NCBI RefSeq assembly: GCF_000147875.1
Contig: NC_014507.1
Span: 2,728,001-2,792,000, forward strand
DNA from: Methanolacinia petrolearia DSM 11571
GTDB taxonomy: Archaea > Halobacteriota > Methanomicrobia > Methanomicrobiales > Methanomicrobiaceae
DNA length: 64,000 nt
Direction of reading: 5' to 3'
Below, piece by piece: positions 1 through 6,427 of this stretch. The position numbers were made by a program, and so were the translations under genes. Under the pieces are notes generated by a model. It saw only the letters and a program-made list of their open reading frames with translations, made no database searches and was not told the DNA's origin. Position 1 is the first letter of the stretch. The number at the start of each line of letters is the position of its first letter.

Positions 1-29
1 CACATGTTCCCCGGCCGGCAGAGATGCAT

Positions 30-377
30 TCATAAGGCTGCAATGATCCTTTCGCGATTTTTCTTGAGCTCGTACCTGATCCTGCCCACGTTCACATCCT
101 TCTGGGCGACAATTGCGATCAGTTCGTCCTCGGAAAGAGGGGAGATCAGGATCGGCCCTTCATCGAGCTCGATAATTATCTGGTTCATCTCATTTTTTCC
201 AAGCTCCCTGCCCATCGCCTCCGATGTACCAAGACCGGTGGAGGCCATCGCCCCGAGAGCATCTATATCGACGTCTCCCGAGACGGCACTCTCAATCACA
301 AAGCCGTCCCTTCCCGCAACAACGGCGGCTGACACACCGTCAAGTTTCAGAAATTCGCTGAGTATCTGTTTAAGCAT
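30..377 (-). CDS. Roadblock/LC7 (MglB-like) protein
   Basis: A 115-residue single-domain Roadblock/LC7 protein. The fold is recognised from the N-terminal helix, the strand GVSAAVVAGRDGFVIESA, the helix with ALGAMASTGLGTSEAMGREL and the paired strands MNQIIIELDEGPILISPL. In bacteria such proteins (MglB) dimerise and act on Ras-like GTPases; in archaea their partners are mostly unknown. It is the last gene of a nine-gene leftward operon, 26 bp after the hydrogenase large subunit, with a GGAGA site 9 nt before the ATG. No GTPase of the MglA type is in the window, so the partner may be the MinD ATPase or the DUF2226 and roadblock-like proteins of the same operon. The family call is firm; the role is inferred. 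Confidence 0.88.
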   Translation of the reverse strand: MLKQILSEFLKLDGVSAAVVAGRDGFVIESAVSGDVDIDALGAMASTGLGTSEAMGRELGKNEMNQIIIELDEGPILISPLSEDELIAIVAQKDVNVGRIRYELKKNRERIIAAL

Positions 378-403
378 ATATCATCTGTCTCCTTTTCAAC
401 TCA

Positions 404-1780
404 TTATCTTTCGGGTTTTCTCCTTACAAGCTCAATATCCACGGGCATCTGTCCTATTGCATGCGTGGCGCAGGAGATGCAGGGATCATACGCCCTTATA
501 ACCATCTCGATGCGGTTCGCGGCACTCTCGGAGAGAGAACCGCCGGACACCACCTTTCTCGCGACATCCTCAACACCCCTGTCCATGCCGAAGTTGTTCT
601 GGCAGGTCGCGACAATCAGGTTGCAGTCGGTGATGAAACCCTCCTCGTCAACCGAATAATCGTGGATTAACGTCCCGCGGGGCGCCTCGACAATTCCCAC
701 ACCCCGCAACTTGGAAACGCCGGAGACGGGTGTTCTTACATCTCCACCGCATATGGATGGATCCGAGAGATATTCAACCGCCTTCTCGCAGCATGACAGA
801 AATTCTATGTACCTTGCCATATTGTAGGCAAGCGTCGTCTGCGTAAACTCGCCGAAGGTGCTCCTGTACTCAGTGAGCGCCGCATCCGCCTCGGGCGTGC
901 CCATCTCTTTTACAATATTCAGCCTAGCAAGCGGCCCGACGCGATAGTAATCACCACCCTTAAGCCTTGAAAATTTGAGATATGACCAGTCCTCTGAGTA
1001 TTCCTCGATCAGGTTGAGATAATCGGCACCTGAAAAAGCTGAGACAGGGCTCCCGTCCTTTCCTACGACGTTCACTTCGCCTTTATATGCCGAAAACCTG
1101 CCGTTATCTGACATACCCATAAAGGCGGTATCAACGGCACCGAACGAAAGATCGGTCTGGTCGAGGATCGTCCTGGCAATACTCCATCCCTCCCTCGCCG
1201 TTTCAAGAGACTTTTTGCTCATCTCAAGAAGTTCCAGCCTCTTCGACTCCGCAAGGGGATGCGATACTCCGCCGGGTATGCATGTCGAGGGATGAATCGG
1301 CTTGCCGCCGATCGCCTCCGTCATCCTCTGTCCGAACTTCCGGACTTCGATCGCTTTTTTCGCGATATCTGGGGCTTTTTTGACAAGACCCAGGACGCTT
1401 CTCTCGGCTGCAGGTGCATCATGGCCGATCAGGAAGTCCGGGGCCGCAAGCATAAAGAAGTGAAGCGAGTGCGAATGAATGAACTGTCCGACCATGAGAA
1501 GTTCACGCAGTTTTTTTCCCGTTGCCGGAGGAGCAGCCCCGAAGATCTCATCGCAGGCTTTGGCTGCTGCAATGTGGTGAGCCGTCGGGCAGATACCGCA
1601 TATTCGCGGTGTTATCCTCGGCGCCTCCTCGACTGCGGCACCGATCATGAACTTTTCAAATCCCCTGAGTTCGACTACCTCAAAATGGGCGTTATCGACA
1701 TTCCCGGAATCGTCGAGATTTATCTTAACCCTCGCATGGCCCTCGATCCTCGTAACGGGGTTTATCGTGATCTCCTTCAT
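404..1780 (-). CDS. [NiFe] hydrogenase large subunit, group 3c (MvhA)-like
   Basis: 458-residue catalytic subunit that binds the Ni-Fe centre. The N-terminal ligand motif RICGIC lies at residues 59-64 and the C-terminal motif DPCISCATH at 432-440; together they give the four nickel cysteines (61, 64, 434, 437). Eighteen residues follow His440, a tail of the kind that maturation proteases remove, and such a protease is encoded at 5924-6406. NPVTRIEGHARVKI at the start and HSHSLHFFMLAAPDF resemble MvhA of F420-nonreducing hydrogenase. The start at 1780 is preferred because it follows AAAGGAG and overlaps the small-subunit stop as ATGA; an open frame continues upstream but is not homologous. No FrhB or MvhD gene is present, so the electron acceptor is not the standard one. 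Confidence 0.93.
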   Translation of the reverse strand: MKEITINPVTRIEGHARVKINLDDSGNVDNAHFEVVELRGFEKFMIGAAVEEAPRITPRICGICPTAHHIAAAKACDEIFGAAPPATGKKLRELLMVGQFIHSHSLHFFMLAAPDFLIGHDAPAAERSVLGLVKKAPDIAKKAIEVRKFGQRMTEAIGGKPIHPSTCIPGGVSHPLAESKRLELLEMSKKSLETAREGWSIARTILDQTDLSFGAVDTAFMGMSDNGRFSAYKGEVNVVGKDGSPVSAFSGADYLNLIEEYSEDWSYLKFSRLKGGDYYRVGPLARLNIVKEMGTPEADAALTEYRSTFGEFTQTTLAYNMARYIEFLSCCEKAVEYLSDPSICGGDVRTPVSGVSKLRGVGIVEAPRGTLIHDYSVDEEGFITDCNLIVATCQNNFGMDRGVEDVARKVVSGGSLSESAANRIEMVIRAYDPCISCATHAIGQMPVDIELVRRKPER

Positions 1781-2694
1781 AGGCTTCTCTCCTTTACAAG
1801 GTCGCGGATCTTGGAATTCTCCTTGTCCTCCATGATCAGGCTCCCGATGGTGAACGGGTACATCGTATGGGCAACATCGTACAGCTCCTCCTCGATCTCC
1901 TTCTCCTTGTGATCGGTGAGATCGGAGATCCTCCTGACCATCATATTGTATAGATCGCGGCACGGCTCCCTCAGTATATCCAGCGAAGGCCCGTTGCACC
2001 CGTGGCATGGCACGTTGTTCTTCGGGCATGAGGCGCCGCATCTCCCGAATGTCACCGGCCCGAGGCAGAGGTAGCCCTGGCCGAGAAGGCAGTGCTCTCT
2101 GTCGGGCACGCCTTCATAACGGCGCTTAAGCTTCCAGCCTTCAACAGATCCCATCTTCCTGTCGCATTCCGAGCACACCGACTTTCTTGAAAGATCAAGG
2201 CTGTCACCTGCAATCAGGGCAGGAATAATCTCCCTCAAAAAGTTCTCTTTCGGCGGGCAGCCGGTTATGTAATAGTCCATCATTGCAAGATCCCCCACCG
2301 CAAATGCCCTGTATGTAAACGGGGGAACACCCGAGGGGATCTTCCCGTCTTCACCGACCGTCGCACCATTACGGTAAACCTTGTTGAAGATCTCAGCGTT
2401 GCTGCTCAGCATGGACAGACCGGACACACCGCCGTAGCATGCACAGGTCCCAAGAGCCACAAGGACCTTCGATCTCTTCCTGATCATCTTCAGGCGCTCA
2501 CGGTTCTCCTCGTTCCTTACCGCACCCGTTACAAACGCAATATCTATTCCCTCGGGAGGCTCCTTAACATCCATGATTACGGGCGAATAGACGATCTCGG
2601 CCTTTTCGACGACATCGAGAAGCATCTCGTGCAGGTCTAAAACGGCAATCGTGCAGCCGGAGCACCCGGCAAGTTCCTCTATTGCTATCTTCAT
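1777..2694 (-). CDS. [NiFe] hydrogenase small subunit (MvhG-like)
   Basis: 305-residue electron-transfer subunit. Proximal-cluster cysteines are Cys11 and Cys14 (GCSGC), the GTCACYGG pair around 84-86 and CPP at 146. A second set of cysteines (174, 177, 202, 210, 219, 223, 230, 233) fits two more Fe-S clusters, as in MvhG and related cytoplasmic group 3 small subunits. There is no twin-arginine signal and no membrane anchor, so the enzyme is cytoplasmic. The ATG at 2694 follows GAGGTG by 6 nt and is better than the GTG at 2703. The gene follows the V4R-like gene by about 10 bp and overlaps the large subunit by 4 bp, so expression is coupled. Confidence 0.92.
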   Translation of the reverse strand: MKIAIEELAGCSGCTIAVLDLHEMLLDVVEKAEIVYSPVIMDVKEPPEGIDIAFVTGAVRNEENRERLKMIRKRSKVLVALGTCACYGGVSGLSMLSSNAEIFNKVYRNGATVGEDGKIPSGVPPFTYRAFAVGDLAMMDYYITGCPPKENFLREIIPALIAGDSLDLSRKSVCSECDRKMGSVEGWKLKRRYEGVPDREHCLLGQGYLCLGPVTFGRCGASCPKNNVPCHGCNGPSLDILREPCRDLYNMMVRRISDLTDHKEKEIEEELYDVAHTMYPFTIGSLIMEDKENSKIRDLVKERSL

Positions 2695-2704
2695 TCCCTG
2701 CACC

Positions 2705-3268
2705 TCACTTAAGAATCAGTTTTTTCAGGCAGGCATTAGGGCCTGTATGCTTGATCTCCAGCTTTGCACGCTTTCCGGTAATCTCCTCGATCGCCCCGAC
2801 GACATACCCGCAGAGGGTCTGGCAGAGCGGGCCGGCCTGCCCCTGCCCGTTTCTCCGCAATGTCTGGCGAACGATGCAGTCGTGAAACACGAGATAGATG
2901 AACCTCTCCCCCCCCTCTTCTATGAGGAACGTATCGCTGTCCGCCGGTTTCCATACCTCAAAAGAGTACTGCCCCTGGAGCAGGTCGGAGAGTTCATGGA
3001 GTGCATCCTCGATATCTTCTCTCTTCTGGAAATACTTCGCAACCTCATGGCCGAACTTCTTCCCGGCCCTGAAGGTCACCGCATTCGCCCCCCTTCCTGC
3101 AATCTCTTCAAGAGAGCGTATAACAAGCCCGTTGAGCTTCATAACCCCATGAAGGGTAGCCTCCAATTCCTTTACGGGAGGCACGCAGTTCAGCGGGACA
3201 TCCTCCGACTTGTAGCTTATGTCGGTGCTGAACCTTTCATGCAGTTCGTCTACATAACTTGCGGCCAT
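2705..3268 (-). CDS. V4R (4-vinyl reductase)-like domain protein in hydrogenase operon
   Basis: 187-residue protein. The central ANAVTFRAGKKFGHEVAKYF and the C-terminal block HDCIVRQTLRRNGQ, LCQTLCGYVVGAIEEITGKR and TGPNACLKKLI resemble the V4R/hydrocarbon-binding fold, a small-molecule-binding domain found in archaeal regulators and in tetrapyrrole-related proteins. It contains several cysteines (NCVPP, HDC, GPLCQTLCG, NAC) that could bind metal. The start at 3268 is chosen because it forms an ATGA overlap with the ferredoxin stop; an upstream in-frame ATG at 3295 would overlap by 28 bp. Its place between ferredoxin and small subunit suggests an accessory or sensory role in the hydrogenase complex. 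The fold call is tentative. Confidence 0.6.
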   Translation of the reverse strand: MAASYVDELHERFSTDISYKSEDVPLNCVPPVKELEATLHGVMKLNGLVIRSLEEIAGRGANAVTFRAGKKFGHEVAKYFQKREDIEDALHELSDLLQGQYSFEVWKPADSDTFLIEEGGERFIYLVFHDCIVRQTLRRNGQGQAGPLCQTLCGYVVGAIEEITGKRAKLEIKHTGPNACLKKLILK

Positions 3269-3513
3269 CAGATCACCCGGTTCAGCATCTCGCATACGCG
3301 GATATCGATATAATGCCTCTTTGCAGGATATATCCCACTGTGCTCAAGCGCCTGTGCCGGACATATCTCATGGCATGAAAGACAGCCCATGCAATCCTGC
3401 GGCCTCACCGGAACGCTACGCTCCTCCTTAAGTTCGAAGACCTTCATGGGACAGTCCTTGACGCAAAGACCGCACCCGACACAGGATGCCTCGTCAACCT
3501 TAATTTCGATCAT
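3268..3513 (-). CDS. 2[4Fe-4S] ferredoxin-like polyferredoxin subunit
   Basis: 81 residues with two full cluster motifs, CVGCGLCVKDCP at residues 11-22 and CMGCLSCHEICP near 42-53, as in bacterial-type dicluster ferredoxins. It is likely the electron-transfer partner of the hydrogenase encoded just downstream, since no FrhB, MvhB or MvhD gene is present. The C-terminal 25 residues after the second cluster are basic and aromatic and could dock to the small subunit. It overlaps the following V4R-like gene by 4 bp. Confidence 0.93.
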   Translation of the reverse strand: MIEIKVDEASCVGCGLCVKDCPMKVFELKEERSVPVRPQDCMGCLSCHEICPAQALEHSGIYPAKRHYIDIRVCEMLNRVI

Positions 3514-3547
3514 AATTTCACCAACACCAAAAACCCTAAAATTTCAA

Positions 3548-3751
3548 TTAGAACTTAATACCCCCAAGGCCGCGAATCGCATCCGCAAGCAGATCAACAT
3601 CGCTGTTGGAGAATTCCACGTTCCATTTCAGTTCCTTCACTTCACGGGACAGCATGTTGATGCGAACCTTCATCAGGATGATTACGAGGATAAAAATAAC
3701 GTTCACCACAAGCTGTCCGATTATCATCATTTCATATAACTCCATCTTCAT
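3548..3751 (-). CDS. Small single-pass membrane protein with coiled-coil tail
   Basis: 67 residues. One hydrophobic segment at about residues 7-27 (MMIIGQLVVNVIFILVIILM) is followed by a charged helical stretch and the acidic segment SNSDVDLLADAI. It overlaps the MinD gene by 4 bp (ATGA), which supports translation and coupling to it. The family is not recognised. A membrane-anchored helix next to a MinD ATPase could be a membrane receptor or activator, in the way MinE or a receptor works with MinD; this is inference from context only. Confidence 0.7.
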   Translation of the reverse strand: MKMELYEMMIIGQLVVNVIFILVIILMKVRINMLSREVKELKWNVEFSNSDVDLLADAIRGLGGIKF

Positions 3752-4545
3752 CTGACCCCCGGGAACAGGGCGCGTGCAAGGCGTTCCACGAATTTTTCTT
3801 TCTTCTTGGATTCCACCGCTTTATCGGTTTCAGTTTCTTTAATACCTGCAATATCTCTCGCCAGCTTCCGGAACGCCTTTGAAGCACCAGAGGAAGGATA
3901 TTTAAGAACAACGGGAGCCCTGGAGGCCGAGGCACGCCTGACATTGGCATCCTCGGGGATCATCGCGATGACCTTCACTCCGAGCATCTTTTCGATCTGC
4001 TCCTTTGTCATATCGTCATCCTCGGAATTTACACGGTTCAGGATCGCACCCCTGATCTTTCCCCCGATCATCTCGGTAAGCATCTTGGTCTTAAGAGCAT
4101 CCAAGATCGAGGATATATCGGGAATTACCACAAGGATAACCTCGTCGGCTACAGCGAGGGGCACGATCCCGTCGTGGTTTATCCCAGCGGGAGCATCGAT
4201 AATCAGTACATCGCACTCATCGACGATCTCGTTCATAACATCCCTCAGCCTGTCGGGATTCGCATCCTTAAATCCCTCTAGCGACAGACCGCTTGGAATG
4301 ACGTTTACTCCGAAAGGCCCCTCATAAATTGCATCGTGGACATCCGCCTTTCCTGCCAGAACCTCATGAAGCGATACCGGCATTTTCTCAAGACCCAGGA
4401 CGAGGCCCAGGTTGGCCATACCCACATCGGCATCGAGGATGTATGTCCTTTTTTTATAATACGCAAGCATCGAACCGAGATTTGACGTAACAGTGGTCTT
4501 CCCGGTTCCTCCCTTGCCCGATGCAATAGTAAAAACTATTGTCAT
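3748..4545 (-). CDS. MinD/ParA-family ATPase with membrane-targeting tail
   Basis: 265-residue P-loop ATPase of the MinD subgroup. The deviant Walker A KGGTGKTT lies at residues 11-18, the switch I region DADVGMANLG near 39-48 and the Walker B-type DVLIIDAPAGI near 111-121. The last residues, FVERLARALFPGVR, form an amphipathic basic helix like the MinD membrane-targeting sequence. MinD proteins dimerise on ATP binding and attach to the membrane to place other complexes. Here the gene lies between a membrane-anchored roadblock-like protein and the hydrogenase genes, 46 bp and 4 bp from its neighbours. The likely job is to position or regulate the hydrogenase or its partners, not division-site choice; that is inferred. 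Confidence 0.9.
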   Translation of the reverse strand: MTIVFTIASGKGGTGKTTVTSNLGSMLAYYKKRTYILDADVGMANLGLVLGLEKMPVSLHEVLAGKADVHDAIYEGPFGVNVIPSGLSLEGFKDANPDRLRDVMNEIVDECDVLIIDAPAGINHDGIVPLAVADEVILVVIPDISSILDALKTKMLTEMIGGKIRGAILNRVNSEDDDMTKEQIEKMLGVKVIAMIPEDANVRRASASRAPVVLKYPSSGASKAFRKLARDIAGIKETETDKAVESKKKEKFVERLARALFPGVR

Positions 4546-4591
4546 ATTTTCTTACCCCATCTAAACAATCCACAAACTGATTCCTGACGAA

Positions 4592-5239
4592 TCAGACAGA
4601 TTTTCTTAAAATGAACCTGATATCACGCTCTATGAATTCAAGCTCCTTTTCTGTAAGCTCATCTTCTGCCTTTACTATGCCGACAACCGTCCCCCCCTTG
4701 TAGGGAACTCCAATTAGTTTGACATTCGGCACTTCCGGTTGCTTTCCCTGCTGGTGCAGGTAGCTGTACCTGGCTGCCTCCTCCTCCGGGTCGGGATCGG
4801 TTGAACTGATTACAAGCCCGTCCGATGTCGACATTGTAAACGATTTGAGCTTATAGCGATCAAAGAGCGCAAGAAGGTTGTCGCGGATTGCATCGGCCGT
4901 ATAATATTCGGCAGGGTCTTTCCCCCTCTCCTCTTCAAGATGCCGTCTCTCCTCCTCCCTCTGTCTCCGGACAGCCTCCTCGTCAGGTTCTGTGGCAGTC
5001 TCTCCGGCTGAATACTCGTCATATGAAAGGAGCTCCTCTTCCGCCGGCTGCAGTGAGATATCCTCCTGCTCATGCCGGGCAGAAACGGATTCAGCCATTG
5101 CGGAGCCCATCTTCTCATAAAGTTTTTTGATGTAAATCTGCTGCCTGATTATGAATATCAGGATTAAAAGCAGGATTACTATCACAACAGCAGCGAACAC
5201 CAAAATATACGCTGCCGGATCAATGTCAATGCTTATCAT
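4592..5239 (-). CDS. Membrane-anchored roadblock-like protein
   Basis: 215 residues. A transmembrane helix lies at about residues 8-30 (ILVFAAVVIVILLLILIFII). A long acidic and Glu/Arg-rich linker runs to about residue 105. The C-terminal globular domain begins with IRDNLLALFDRYKLKSFTMS and has TSDGLVISST, then VKLIGVPYKGGTVVGIVKAE, which has the strand-helix pattern of a Roadblock/LC7 domain. The start at 5239 is chosen because GGAGG lies 6 nt before it; the ATG codons at 5245 and 5263 are badly placed for that site. It overlaps the DUF2226 gene by 14 bp. It would tether a roadblock dimer to the inner face of the membrane near MinD. The domain assignment is from pattern only. Confidence 0.72.
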   Translation of the reverse strand: MISIDIDPAAYILVFAAVVIVILLLILIFIIRQQIYIKKLYEKMGSAMAESVSARHEQEDISLQPAEEELLSYDEYSAGETATEPDEEAVRRQREEERRHLEEERGKDPAEYYTADAIRDNLLALFDRYKLKSFTMSTSDGLVISSTDPDPEEEAARYSYLHQQGKQPEVPNVKLIGVPYKGGTVVGIVKAEDELTEKELEFIERDIRFILRKSV

Positions 5240-5798
5240 CTTCATCCTCCCCGGATTTGTCATTTATAATGAGGTGATCGAGATTTATTCTCTTCAGGAG
5301 ATCCCTGGCACCGGAACGGAAATTGGTGACTATTGACTCAATCTCCGATTCGTCTATGAATATTTCACAGCTGTTTCCCGCATCGGCTGTCTCTTCCACT
5401 TCAGGTTCTGGTTCTCTGGCTTTTTTTTCAGCAACCCTCTCAACAGATCTCCTCTTCTCCTGTGTTCCGGGAAAAACAGTCACAGGCACCTCTTTCGTCA
5501 CAATGCACTTAGGATTGAACTCACTCGCCAGTTTAAGCTCGGAAGGATTGTAAAACGATAATTCAGCTGATAAAATACCGCCAGGGTTAGAATTGAGCTT
5601 ATTTAAAGCGTCCGCTCCGATATCGGGAGAATATTCTGCGAGGATGATGGTCCCGTTATCAAAAACAATCTCAACAACCGATTCTTCAACGGTCCCCGAA
5701 CATCTCCCCGAATATCCGGCCTCCCCCAATTCCTTAACAATCCCCGAAATTGTTCCTTCCGGAACAAAACGATCAAACCTGCCTCTTGGCAGTTGCAT
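5226..5798 (-). CDS. DUF2226-like protein, first gene of hydrogenase operon
   Basis: 190 residues. The N-terminal ~100 residues (QLPRGRFDRFVPEGTISGIV, FDNGTIILAEYSPDIGADAL) match my memory of the archaeal DUF2226 family, whose function is unknown. The C-terminal half is a charged linker followed by a helical end rich in acidic residues (SGEDEDDKH). It has no membrane segment. It is the first gene of the leftward operon, with a 125-bp promoter region upstream, and its end overlaps the membrane-anchored roadblock-like gene. DUF2226 and roadblock-like proteins often look related in strand pattern, so the two may interact. Confidence 0.7.
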   Translation of the reverse strand: MQLPRGRFDRFVPEGTISGIVKELGEAGYSGRCSGTVEESVVEIVFDNGTIILAEYSPDIGADALNKLNSNPGGILSAELSFYNPSELKLASEFNPKCIVTKEVPVTVFPGTQEKRRSVERVAEKKAREPEPEVEETADAGNSCEIFIDESEIESIVTNFRSGARDLLKRINLDHLIINDKSGEDEDDKH

Positions 5799-5816
5799 AA
5801 AAAGATCTATGAAGTT

Positions 5817-5895
5817 TCTTTTAAAAAGGAATCTTATAGTTTAGTCACTACGAACGTTCTTCGAAAATCATTGATAAATAGGGAAATAAATATAG
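5817..5895 (-). promoter_or_regulatory. Putative promoter region of the hydrogenase/MinD operon
   Basis: Two TATA-like elements read on the minus strand: CTATATTTAT near 5884-5893 and CTATAAG or TTTTTAAAAG between 5817 and 5840. The second would give a near-leaderless message, which fits the absence of a clear ribosome site before 5798. The self-complementary 8-mer GAACGTTC at 5852-5859 lies between them and could bind a regulator. Which element is used cannot be told from sequence alone. Confidence 0.35.
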
Positions 5896-5923
5896 CCCCA
5901 ATGGTACCAATAAGAAATTTTAT

Positions 5924-6406
5924 TCAATTGTCTTTCTCATCTACAACATCCATAATCAGTATCGATGCATTTCTGACGCCTTCCATGACCCCGGGATCGA
6001 TCTTATCTGAATATTCTGCAATCGTTCCCGCTTCAATACCTACCGCAATAATTTCGGTTCCGGGATTCAGTTCGCGGGCAATATCGATAACCTCGGCCAC
6101 ACCGATATCCTGAAAAGACATCCGGGAAGGTTTGTAGGGAGGGGTTTCGGCAAATATACGAATATCTCCGGGATTTTTGCAGATTCCGGTCATTGCATCG
6201 GCAATAATCACGAGATCTGCCCCTTCGATAAGGGGAAGAAGACCGATGCCGCCGGTTCCCCCTTCAATTAATTCCAGCCCGGAGCAGGACTTTTCAAGGA
6301 TATCCAGTACACGAAGGCCTGCTGAATCGTTACCCATCAGCAGGTTCCCGCAGCCGATTACGCGGATACACTTCTTCCCTGTATTCAGACACCTCTTTTC
6401 AGTCAA
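5924..6406 (-). CDS. Hydrogenase maturation endopeptidase (HycI/HyaD family)
   Basis: 160 residues. The N-terminal GCGNLLMGNDSAG at residues 18-30 is the family signature, with Asp27 as a nickel ligand; LVIIADAM holds the second conserved Asp. These proteases cut the C-terminal tail of the [NiFe] large subunit after nickel is inserted, and the large subunit at 404-1780 has such a tail. The start is a TTG with GGAGGA 8 nt upstream. The gene is 21 bp downstream of feoB, so it appears to be expressed with iron uptake genes. This makes it the likely processing enzyme for the neighbouring hydrogenase, though other hydrogenases of the cell could also be its substrate. Confidence 0.9.
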   Translation of the reverse strand: MTEKRCLNTGKKCIRVIGCGNLLMGNDSAGLRVLDILEKSCSGLELIEGGTGGIGLLPLIEGADLVIIADAMTGICKNPGDIRIFAETPPYKPSRMSFQDIGVAEVIDIARELNPGTEIIAVGIEAGTIAEYSDKIDPGVMEGVRNASILIMDVVDEKDN

Positions 6407-6427
6407 AGACAGATCCTCCCCGTTATC

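Noticed and set aside
1259-1912. Long open frame opposite the hydrogenase genes
   Set aside because: It is antisense to strongly conserved hydrogenase motifs and has no protein signature.
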